DNA of 9,273 nucleotides, taken from assembly GCA_007131845.1 (NCBI GenBank), contig SLPT01000051.1, positions 1 through 9,273 on the forward strand. Reading direction: 5' to 3'. The notes under the pieces were generated by a model. It was not told the origin of the DNA and searched no databases. It saw only the letters and a program-made list of their open reading frames with translations. Source of the stretch: Desulfobacteraceae bacterium (GTDB lineage: Bacteria > Desulfobacterota > Desulfobacteria > Desulfobacterales > Desulfosalsimonadaceae). The position numbers were made by a program, and so were the translations under genes. Shown one piece after another: positions 1 to 5,880 of this stretch (positions within the stretch are counted from its first letter, which is position 1; each line of letters begins with the position of its first letter).

Positions 1-53
1 GACTGACCGGCCTTTCCGGTTGTTTTTTTCCCCGTGGTTTTTTTCGCCGCCAT
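1..53 (-). CDS. Partial CDS, N-terminus only: Lys/Thr/Gly-rich start of a gene running off the left edge
   Basis: Reading the minus strand from ATG at 53-51 gives 17 complete codons with no stop, beginning MAAKKTTGKKTTGKAGQ. The repeated KKTTGK pattern looks like a basic, low-complexity N-terminal tail. A good ribosome-binding site, GGAG (62-59), lies five bases before the ATG. The gene follows ctpA in the same orientation but is separated from it by a terminator-like hairpin. In many proteobacteria the envC/ctpA cluster is followed by a divergent polysaccharide deacetylase (YibQ family), and in some relatives this protein has a basic N-terminus. That identity is an inference from gene order only, because no domain is inside the window. 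The run of T on the plus strand here is explained by AAA lysine codons. Confidence 0.6.
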   Translation of the reverse strand, partial: MAAKKTTGKKTTGKAGQ

Positions 54-79
54 CCTCACTCCGCCCGGAATGTATCTTC

Positions 80-124
80 AAAAAAGCGCCCAATTCCGGT
101 AAGGCCGAAATTGAGCGCTTTTTT
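80..124 (-). terminator. Rho-independent terminator after ctpA, bidirectional in form
   Basis: Six A then GCGC (80-89) pairs with GCGC then six T (115-124). The stem continues inward through CAATT (91-95) with AATTG (109-113) and CGG (97-99) with CCG (105-107), leaving mismatches at 90/114 and 96/108 and a 5-nt loop. Read on the minus strand, the transcript of the ftsE-ftsX-envC-ctpA operon makes this hairpin about 36 bases after the ctpA stop and ends in a U6 tract. The same structure also ends in T6 on the plus strand. It implies that the next minus-strand gene (start 53) has its own promoter or is expressed by readthrough. Confidence 0.85.
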
Positions 125-159
125 CTGGTTTGGATCAACAGGTTTCAAACCGGTTTATG

Positions 160-1548
160 CTACCGGTTGTCCTGGGTAAATCCACTGAACAGTTCATACC
201 CCTTGAGAATCTCGTAGGCCCGGTTGATCTGGGAGTCAAGCAGCAGTACCGAAGGGTCCCGGTCGTCGTGGTCATACACCACGTCGCGAAGCCGCATGAG
301 CTTTTCCAGTTCATCCTCCCGGTCAATGGATTCCGGATCATCCGGTTTTGCATCGGGGTGGGCATCTTCATCAATGCCCGGCAGGTGGTTGTCCAGGTCT
401 TCTTCCCGAAGATAGATGGAGTCGATGCCGCCTTCCGTCTCATCGAGCAAACGGCGCTGGACGATCAGATCCGGATTAATCCCCTCCGCCTGTATGGAGG
501 CTCCGCTGGGGGTATAATACTTTGCAATGGTATATTTCAGGGCATAGCCGTCCCTAAGCGGCCGGACCGTCTGGACGGAACCCTTTCCGAAAGACTTGGT
601 TCCCAGCACCAGTGCACGCCGGTTGTCCTGAAGGGCTCCCGCCACGATCTCCGCGGCGCTGGCACTGCCGCTGTTGATCAGAATGACGATAGGAAAATCC
701 ATGTCCTCCGAATTTCTCCCCGCCCTGTAAACTTCCATCTCCCTGTCGTCACGGCCCCGTATCGACACGATATCGCCGTCATCCAGGAAGAAGTCGGACA
801 CCGACACGGCCTGGGAAAGCAGGCCGCCCGGGTTGTCCCGCAGATCCAGGATCAGCCCCTTCAGTGGGCCATTATCGGCCTGAAGCGCTGCAATCGCCGT
901 GGAGAGCTCATCCGTGGTTTTTTCCCTGAAGTTTGTGATCCACAGGTAGCCGTATCCACGCCGGGGCGTTGCATACCGGACCGAATCCAGGGGGATGTTC
1001 GCTCTTTCCAGTTCGAACTCCAGGGGATCTTCCACCCCTTCCCGGACAATGGTAATCAAAACGGATGTTCCCGGCTCCCCCCGCATCAATTGCACGGCTT
1101 CCCACAACATCATATCCTGGGTCGATTCTTCATCCACCCTGATGATTACATCATTGGCCTGGACTCCAGCCCGGTAGGCCGGCGTCCCCTCCATGGGGGA
1201 GACCACCGTGAGGCGATCGTCTCGCTTGCTGATTACGATGCCGATCCCTCCGAACTCGCCACGCGTATCCTCCTGGAGGCCCTTGAAGGCATCCGGCGGC
1301 AGAAAGGCAGAGTGCGGATCCAGGCCCTGCATCATTCCCTTGATGGCCTTATCGATCAGATCAGTGGCTTCCACCGGCTCCACGTAGTTTCTCTCTATCT
1401 CCTCGAGCACGTCGGAAAACAGCTTGAGCCGCTCGTAGGTTTCCTCCCTGGAGAAATCGCCGTAAACGCTGGTCGCCGTGGTCACCGCAAAGACGGCAAG
1501 CAATACGAGCAGAAACGTCTTGATTGGTTTATGTTTTATGGATTTCAT
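160..1548 (-). CDS. ctpA: S41-family C-terminal processing protease (CtpA/Prc type), periplasmic
   Basis: This 462-residue protein is a serine protease of the carboxyl-terminal processing family, which trims or degrades envelope proteins from their C-termini. Residues 9-29 form a hydrophobic export segment. A PDZ domain covers about 98-172, with the carboxylate-binding loop GGIGI near 100. The S41 catalytic core follows at about 190-365. The catalytic Ser is S297 in SGSASAAE and the general base is K322 in SFGKGSVQ, 25 residues later as in the family, with Q326 completing the triad. After the core comes an acidic linker (about 368-413, rich in D and E) and a C-terminal helical part ending at 462. 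The ATG at 1548 is preceded by AAGGAG with a 9-base gap, and the gene lies 18 bp after the envC stop, so translation in one operon is likely. In other bacteria such proteases act on peptidoglycan hydrolases, which would suit this cluster. The substrate here is unknown. Confidence 0.93.
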   Translation of the reverse strand: MKSIKHKPIKTFLLVLLAVFAVTTATSVYGDFSREETYERLKLFSDVLEEIERNYVEPVEATDLIDKAIKGMMQGLDPHSAFLPPDAFKGLQEDTRGEFGGIGIVISKRDDRLTVVSPMEGTPAYRAGVQANDVIIRVDEESTQDMMLWEAVQLMRGEPGTSVLITIVREGVEDPLEFELERANIPLDSVRYATPRRGYGYLWITNFREKTTDELSTAIAALQADNGPLKGLILDLRDNPGGLLSQAVSVSDFFLDDGDIVSIRGRDDREMEVYRAGRNSEDMDFPIVILINSGSASAAEIVAGALQDNRRALVLGTKSFGKGSVQTVRPLRDGYALKYTIAKYYTPSGASIQAEGINPDLIVQRRLLDETEGGIDSIYLREEDLDNHLPGIDEDAHPDAKPDDPESIDREDELEKLMRLRDVVYDHDDRDPSVLLLDSQINRAYEILKGYELFSGFTQDNR

Positions 1549-1566
1549 GAATAGTTACTCCTTCGA

Positions 1567-3009
1567 TCAGCCTTTGTCGATCCAGTCGAGCGGATCCTGG
1601 GGGGTTCCCCTGTGGCGAACTTCAAAATAGAGAACCGGTGTGGCGGTAGCGGACCCGCTGTTTCCTACCGTGCCGATTATCTCACCGGCTTTCACCGCAT
1701 CCCCCTCACCGGCGAAAAGTTCTTCGAGATGGCCGTATACTGTATAATAGCTGTTTCCGTGGGAAACGATAATCACCCGGCCAAAACCCGAAATCCAGTC
1801 GGCAAAAGAGGTTTCCCCGTCAAAGACGACCCGGACCGGTGTGCCGTGTTCGGCGCTGATCTCTATACCGTTTTTGAAACTCTTGGCGCCCGAATGAGGC
1901 TCGGTATATTCCCCGTACCTGGAAGCAATCTTACCCTTTACGGGCAATTTTAGCAAGCCCTGATATTCCGAAAACGATTTTTGCTTTTCGTCCGGCACTT
2001 GAATTTCGGCTTCTTCCTGCTGCCGCTCCAGACTGGCGATGGTTTCATCCACCCGGCGGGCGGCGTCTTCCAGCTCTTGAATGCGGGCCAGAGCATCGGC
2101 CTTTTCTTTTTGTATGCGCGCCAGAAGCGTCTCCCGCTGCCGCTGTTGCCCGGCCAGCGCTTTCCGGTTTTCTTCGTAGCGGTTTTCCATTTTTTCCTTT
2201 TGCGCCTTTTCTTCAGCAGCCCGGGCGTGAAGATTTTCCAGGCGCTTTTCCTCTTCGACAAGCGCGCTGATAACCTCTCCATCGTGCGCCACGACGGTCT
2301 CGATGGCCGCCTTCCTGCGGAACAGATCGCCGGCTGACTCAGCGGTGGCAAGGAGGTTCATAGCGCCCAGCCGGTTGAGCTTGTAGAGGGCCACCAGCCG
2401 CTGCCGGGCATAATCGCGCTTTTCAGCGATCGACTCGCGTGTTTTTTCGATCTCGCGGGCTGTTTTTTCCATCCGCTCTTCGATTGCCGCGGCTTCCTCC
2501 CGGATCTGCCCGATGCTATCCCGGAGGGCAGCAATGTCTTTTTCAATATCCGCGAGTTCCTCCGCGGTGGATGCGGCCCGCTTTTCCAGGCGTCCCACGT
2601 CGGCTTTCGTTTCCGATAGCTGTTGTTCCATTTCCCTTGCCCGGCGGCGGGCTTCTTCGAGCTCCGAGGCCGCGACATCCCGGCGAACGTATCCACCGCC
2701 GCCATAAACCCAACCCGGGGTATCCCGGTGGCGCACTTTCAGCCAGTCGTTTTCCTCGCCCTCGATCAGCAGGGTATTGCCCTGCTGCAGAACACCGATC
2801 ACGCTGCACGACGTATCCGGACAACTCCGCATTCTCAGGGCGGAGGCATCCACGATTCCCGCTTCAGCAGATCCGGCGTCTGTCGACACCCCGGCCGAAT
2901 CCGATGATGCGTACACTACTGCCCTTTCATGAATCGGGAGCGCAGGTCCCGCCGCAAACAAGGCCAGTACCGTTAAAACCGTAAAAAACGTCTTATGGAA
3001 AGATAGCAT
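1567..3009 (-). CDS. envC: EnvC-like murein hydrolase activator: SH3b, long coiled coil and degenerate LytM/M23 domain
   Basis: This 480-residue secreted protein probably links FtsEX to cell-wall amidases at the septum. Residues 1-25 are a signal peptide. An SH3b domain spans about 50-110, with RMRSCPDTSCSVIG near its start and W89/W100. A coiled coil runs about 113-335. A LytM/M23 fold spans about 355-478. The M23 zinc ligands are missing: the HxGxD motif reads K379-N-G-I-E383, and the final HxH reads V459-L-Y461 before FEVR. E. coli EnvC is similarly degenerate and acts as an activator, not an enzyme, so I infer the same role here. E. coli EnvC has no SH3b domain, so the N-terminal domain is an addition. 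The ATG at 3009 was chosen because it starts the signal peptide. A GTG at 3063 would add 18 non-signal residues. The gene overlaps the ftsX end by 37 bp, which suggests coupled translation. A strict M23 endopeptidase is unlikely given the lost ligands. Confidence 0.9.
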   Translation of the reverse strand: MLSFHKTFFTVLTVLALFAAGPALPIHERAVVYASSDSAGVSTDAGSAEAGIVDASALRMRSCPDTSCSVIGVLQQGNTLLIEGEENDWLKVRHRDTPGWVYGGGGYVRRDVAASELEEARRRAREMEQQLSETKADVGRLEKRAASTAEELADIEKDIAALRDSIGQIREEAAAIEERMEKTAREIEKTRESIAEKRDYARQRLVALYKLNRLGAMNLLATAESAGDLFRRKAAIETVVAHDGEVISALVEEEKRLENLHARAAEEKAQKEKMENRYEENRKALAGQQRQRETLLARIQKEKADALARIQELEDAARRVDETIASLERQQEEAEIQVPDEKQKSFSEYQGLLKLPVKGKIASRYGEYTEPHSGAKSFKNGIEISAEHGTPVRVVFDGETSFADWISGFGRVIIVSHGNSYYTVYGHLEELFAGEGDAVKAGEIIGTVGNSGSATATPVLYFEVRHRGTPQDPLDWIDKG

Positions 3010-3851
3010 CCAAGCCACCCGATGATCATGCTTGAAGACAAAATAATCAGCGCCGTGCGCCACGGAAGGAAACGAACCTGGAAATACACCAGAAGACCGG
3101 CGGATTCAAGCTGCGGCACCGTCGCCGCATAAGCGCCGTAGAGCAAAAGAAGTCCCGCAGCGCCGCCGGCCAGACCCAGCATCGCCCCTTCCATGAATAA
3201 TGGATACTTGATAAACGTGTCATCCGCGCCGATGATCCGTGTGATTCTGATCTCCTCGATCCGTGAATAGAGGATCAGCCGAATGGTATTGGCGACGATC
3301 AGCATCACGGCCGCGCATATCAGGCCAATGAGCACCATGCTGGTCAGGCGGAACAGATTGTAGATGCCGCTGAACCGCTCCAGCCACTGCCTGGCATATT
3401 CCACTTCGGTAACATGCGATATCGCCCCGATTCTTTCCGCAAGCTCCGAAATGGCATCCCCCCCGCCGATATCGGCCGAAAGGGAAACTTCGATCGAATC
3501 CGGGAGGGGATTTTCCGAAAGCCCCTCCAGCAGCGCGCTCTGGCGGCCGATTTCCGATCTCAGCCAATCAAAGGCCTCGTCGCCGGCAACATAGGTCACT
3601 TCGCCCGCGCCCTCGTAGCTCCGGATCTCGGCGATAATATCCTCCCGCACGACCGGATCCGTATTCTGCTCAAGGTACGCGATAACCCGGATGCCCCGCT
3701 TCCATGACGCCATCATGTCCGAAGCGTTCATCAGAAACAACCCGAACGCACTGATGACGAAAACCGACAGGGCGATCGTTGCCACACAGATACCATGCAG
3801 GTACCTGTAATTGAGGAAATCGGCCAGGCCCCGGCGGAATGCATCCTTCAT
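2973..3851 (-). CDS. ftsX: Cell-division ABC transporter-like membrane subunit FtsX
   Basis: This 292-residue inner-membrane protein pairs with FtsE. FtsEX does not move a solute; it uses ATP hydrolysis to switch periplasmic cell-wall hydrolase activators such as EnvC. Four membrane segments are visible at about 20-42, 168-194, 218-243 and 265-284. Between the first two lies a periplasmic domain (about 43-165) containing the family-typical ENPLPDSIEV stretch at 113-122. The cytoplasmic loop SRIEEIRITRIIGAD (196-210) matches the FtsX coupling region that contacts FtsE. Its ATG overlaps the ftsE stop by 4 bp (ATGA), with GGAG seven bases upstream. Its 3' end overlaps envC by 37 bp. Length and topology are normal for the family. 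Confidence 0.95.
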   Translation of the reverse strand: MKDAFRRGLADFLNYRYLHGICVATIALSVFVISAFGLFLMNASDMMASWKRGIRVIAYLEQNTDPVVREDIIAEIRSYEGAGEVTYVAGDEAFDWLRSEIGRQSALLEGLSENPLPDSIEVSLSADIGGGDAISELAERIGAISHVTEVEYARQWLERFSGIYNLFRLTSMVLIGLICAAVMLIVANTIRLILYSRIEEIRITRIIGADDTFIKYPLFMEGAMLGLAGGAAGLLLLYGAYAATVPQLESAGLLVYFQVRFLPWRTALIILSSSMIIGWLGCYLSIRRFLRF

Positions 3852-4543
3852 CGGTCAACTCCGTCCGAATGGATGCATCGTCCGTTTTTGAGATAGACGA
3901 TGCCGGTACACCCCTTGGAAAGAAGATAGCGGTCATGGGTGGTGATCACTATGGTCGCCCCCTCGTCGTGGGCCGCCACAAGAAGATCGAAAATCGTTTC
4001 CGCCGATTCCGGATCGAGACTGGCCGTCGGCTCATCGGCCAGTATGATGGAAGGCCTTCCCACCATGGCCCGGGCCACGGCAATCCGCTGTTGCTCCCCG
4101 CCTGAAAGCGTCGGCGGGCAGACATCCGGCCGGTCGGCCATGCCGACCTTTTCCAGGACCTCCATCACCCGGTCCCGTATCTCCCGCCTCGATGCAACGC
4201 CTGCGGCCTCCAGCACAAGGGCTACGTTGTCGAAAACGCTTTTTCCCGGAATCAGACGGTAGTCCTGAAAAATGATCCCCAGACGGCGGCGGAGAAGCGG
4301 TATCTGCTTTTTCTTGATGCGGGTCAGGTTCATCCCGTCCACGATGGCATACCCGCTGCTCATGGGCTCTCCCAGGTAAAGAAGCTTCATCAGCGTCGAC
4401 TTTCCGGCCCCGCTGGGGCCGCTGATGAAAAAGAACTCGTTTCTGCGGACATCGAAGGTGATATCCACCAATGCGTCGGTCTCCCCGTAATGCTTGGACA
4501 CTTCGAAGAGGCGGATGATGGTTTTTTCGGGATCAAACAGCAT
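3848..4543 (-). CDS. ftsE: Cell-division ATP-binding protein FtsE
   Basis: This 231-residue ABC ATPase powers FtsX at the division site. Motifs appear in order: Walker A GPSGAGKST (42-50), Q-loop Q93 in IFQDYRLIP, signature LSGGEQQR (146-153), Walker B IILADE with catalytic E171, D-loop ASLD, and H-loop H203. The FQDYRLIP stretch is typical of FtsE. It is the first gene of the operon and overlaps ftsX by 4 bp. The start is uncertain. ATG at 4543 has AGGA only two bases away. ATG at 4561 has a weak GGA-type site. A TTG at 4615 would give a non-conserved extension. I chose 4543 because the conserved region (IIRLFEVSKHYG) begins about nine residues later, as in relatives. Confidence 0.95.
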   Translation of the reverse strand: MLFDPEKTIIRLFEVSKHYGETDALVDITFDVRRNEFFFISGPSGAGKSTLMKLLYLGEPMSSGYAIVDGMNLTRIKKKQIPLLRRRLGIIFQDYRLIPGKSVFDNVALVLEAAGVASRREIRDRVMEVLEKVGMADRPDVCPPTLSGGEQQRIAVARAMVGRPSIILADEPTASLDPESAETIFDLLVAAHDEGATIVITTHDRYLLSKGCTGIVYLKNGRCIHSDGVDR

Positions 4544-4673
4544 GTTCCTGCCAAAACGCATTTTCCAGGTGGCGATGGGCTTCAAAGCGGTTTGTATTGA
4601 CGGTGCCCGATCCAACTGGTAAAGGATTATGAGAAATCGCGCGGGAAGTGCCGTCTCCGGTTTTTTTCGCGCG

Positions 4674-4720
4674 CCCCCACTGACGCTGAAAGAAAACGGC
4701 TTCTTCCCCTTCAGTGGGGG
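4674..4720. repeat. Inverted repeat with nested hairpin in the ftsE/pyrE divergent intergenic region
   Basis: CCCCCACTGA (4674-4683) is the exact reverse complement of TCAGTGGGGG (4711-4720). Inside the 27-base loop, AGAA (4691-4694) can pair with TTCT (4701-4704) around AACGGC, giving a two-level structure. Neither side ends in a clean T tract: the plus strand continues TTATCTT and the minus strand continues CGCGCG then A7. A simple terminator is therefore not the best reading. It could be an operator for a dimeric regulator or an RNA structure in the ftsE leader. Confidence 0.7.
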
Positions 4721-4722
4721 TT

Positions 4723-4752
4723 ATCTTACTCAAAACCTGCCCATAAAATCAA
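4723..4752 (-). promoter_or_regulatory. Candidate sigma70-type promoter for the ftsE operon
   Basis: On the minus strand, TTGATT (4752-4747) is followed 18 bases later by TAAGAT (4728-4723), each matching four of six consensus positions. A transcript from here would start inside or next to the inverted repeat at 4674-4720 and carry a leader of about 170 bases before the ftsE ATG. On the plus strand, the same bases hold a weaker candidate pointing to pyrE: TTATCT (4721-4726), 17 bases, then TAAAAT (4744-4749). The region may be a shared divergent promoter. The matches are modest and this is inference. Confidence 0.35.
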
Positions 4753-4809
4753 CCGTTTCTTACAACGACGAGGGAAGGCCCCGGCTTTTCCGGAAAAGGC
4801 ACATTGCAT

Positions 4810-5370
4810 ATGGAAACCATGAAATCCGAACTGATCCGGCTGCTGTGCGAAAAGTCGGTGAAGTACAGCGACGAACCGATTTTTAAACTGGTATCCGGAA
4901 AAACCAGCCGGTTTTACGTGAATTGCAAACCCGTCACGCTGAGCCCCCGGGGGATATACCTGGTTGGGCATCTGATCTTCGATGCGGTGAAAAACGAGCG
5001 CATCGGTGCCGTGGGCGGCATGACGTTCGGCGCGGATCCCATGGCGGTGGCGATATCCTTTGTGTCGGAACTTAACGGCACGCCAATGAAAGCGTTTTCC
5101 ATCCGGAAGAACAAGAAAGACCACGGCATCGCAAAATGGATCGAAGGGGATCTGGAACCGGGCGAACGGGTTGCCATCATCGAAGACGTTGCCACCACCG
5201 GCGGATCCACCATCAAGGCCATCGAACGTGCCCGGGACGAAGGACTTGACATTGCCTCCGTGGTGGTTCTCGTCGACCGCCAGGAAGGCGGTATGGAAAA
5301 CATCCGGAAGCACGTCGAGAAGGCAACGGCGATCATTGGCCGGGATGAGCTGGTGGCGGCGCTGCGGTAG
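4810..5370 (+). CDS. pyrE: Orotate phosphoribosyltransferase
   Basis: This 186-residue cytoplasmic enzyme joins orotate to PRPP to give orotidine 5'-monophosphate in pyrimidine synthesis. The PRPP-binding motif is at 123-133 ([11 protein letters not shown]). The mobile catalytic loop is seen as RKNKKDHG at 99-106, with the conserved K and H. The N-terminal [13 protein letters not shown] (26-38) also matches the family. Length is slightly short of the E. coli enzyme but normal for many bacteria. Start choice is between ATG 4810, ATG 4819 and TTG 4804. I take 4810, with AAAGG about ten bases upstream. It stands alone, divergent from ftsE and convergent with queD, with no other pyr gene nearby. 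Confidence 0.93.
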   Translation: METMKSELIRLLCEKSVKYSDEPIFKLVSGKTSRFYVNCKPVTLSPRGIYLVGHLIFDAVKNERIGAVGGMTFGADPMAVAISFVSELNGTPMKAFSIRKNKKDHGIAKWIEGDLEPGERVAIIEDVATTGGSTIKAIERARDEGLDIASVVVLVDRQEGGMENIRKHVEKATAIIGRDELVAALR

Positions 5371-5388
5371 TCAGTAGTCAGTAGTCAG
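5368..5388. repeat. Tandem repeat of three 7-bp units (TAGTCAG) on the pyrE stop codon
   Basis: Three exact copies of TAGTCAG occupy 5368-5374, 5375-5381 and 5382-5388. The first TAG is the pyrE stop codon, so every unit supplies another TAG. Because the unit is 7 bp, the later TAGs fall in different frames. The rest of the gap up to the queD stop (5389-5488) shows no convincing terminator or gene. A weak distant pair GTGGGC (5388-5393) and GCCCAC (5453-5458) is all I see. Confidence 0.85.
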
Positions 5389-5488
5389 TGGGCGGTAAGC
5401 GGTTTTGAAAGCGCCCGGAATCGATGCAGAAACAGTGGCCCAACATGCCGAAGCCCACAGAACGGCTATCGCCTCCACCGACCACCGC

Positions 5489-5863
5489 CTATCGTTGCGG
5501 AATGTAGGTTGCGCATGCGTCATCGGATTCCCAGACCGCAACCCGGGAAACCCGGTAGGCGCCATCCGAGCCGTTGCGCCTTTCGAACTCTTCGGCGATA
5601 TACTTTGCAATCTGCTCCGAGGAGGGGTTTGCGTCTGAAAAAGCCGGCAGTTCATTTAAATACCGGTGATCCAGGGAATCGATGATCTCATTCAACTGCT
5701 TCTTCACGATACCGAAGTCGACCAGCACGCCGGATGTCAGTTCCTTTCCGGCCACGCAGAATTCAACCTTCCAGTTGTGGCCATGGAGGTTTTCGCACTT
5801 TTCCGTAACCATCTTCAACTGGTGCGCAGCCGCGAACCGGGTCAATACCTTGAGCTCGTACAT
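5489..5863 (-). CDS. queD: 6-carboxytetrahydropterin synthase / 6-pyruvoyl-tetrahydropterin synthase family (QueD)
   Basis: This 124-residue protein belongs to the PTPS/QueD family. QueD turns 7,8-dihydroneopterin triphosphate into 6-carboxytetrahydropterin, an early step to queuosine and other 7-deazapurines. The zinc ligands are H14 (in AAAHQL) and H27 and H29 (in LHGHNW). The catalytic Cys is C23 in EKCENLHGH. The D65-H66 pair in SLDHRYLN and E112 in VWESDDACATY match the proton relay and the pterin-anchoring Glu. The ATG at 5863 has AGGA eight bases upstream and lies 17 bp after the dnaJ stop, so it is probably co-transcribed with dnaJ. No other queuosine gene is in the window. A PTPS variant acting in folate synthesis is possible but less likely, since the usual Cys is kept. 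Confidence 0.9.
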   Translation of the reverse strand: MYELKVLTRFAAAHQLKMVTEKCENLHGHNWKVEFCVAGKELTSGVLVDFGIVKKQLNEIIDSLDHRYLNELPAFSDANPSSEQIAKYIAEEFERRNGSDGAYRVSRVAVWESDDACATYIPQR

Positions 5864-5880
5864 GAATCGTTCCTAAGTAG

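Noticed and set aside
6..29. ACCGG/CCGGT hairpin followed by TTGTTTTTTT, looking like a plus-strand terminator
   Set aside because: The same bases read on the minus strand as AAA-rich Lys codons after a well-placed ribosome-binding site and ATG, which explains the T run better. No plus-strand gene is seen to its left within the window.
130..1554. Long plus-strand open frame (474 codons) covering the whole of ctpA in antisense
   Set aside because: The minus-strand frame encodes a complete S41 protease with catalytic S297/K322/Q326. The plus-strand translation shows no domain or signal and is a by-product of codon use.
2439..2984. Plus-strand open frame of 181 codons opposite the envC-like gene
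   Set aside because: It is a Pro/Arg-rich shadow of the coiled-coil coding region, with no recognisable features.
1567..3009. Calling the M23-like protein an active zinc endopeptidase
   Set aside because: The HxGxD and HxH metal ligands are replaced (K379, E383, V459, Y461), as in EnvC-type activators.
4544..4615. N-terminal extension of FtsE from the TTG at 4615
   Set aside because: The extra 24 residues do not resemble the family start, and ATG codons nearer the conserved region exist.
4726..5313. Minus-strand open frame of 195 codons opposite pyrE
   Set aside because: pyrE on the plus strand carries the PRPP motif and catalytic loop. The antisense frame is a shadow.
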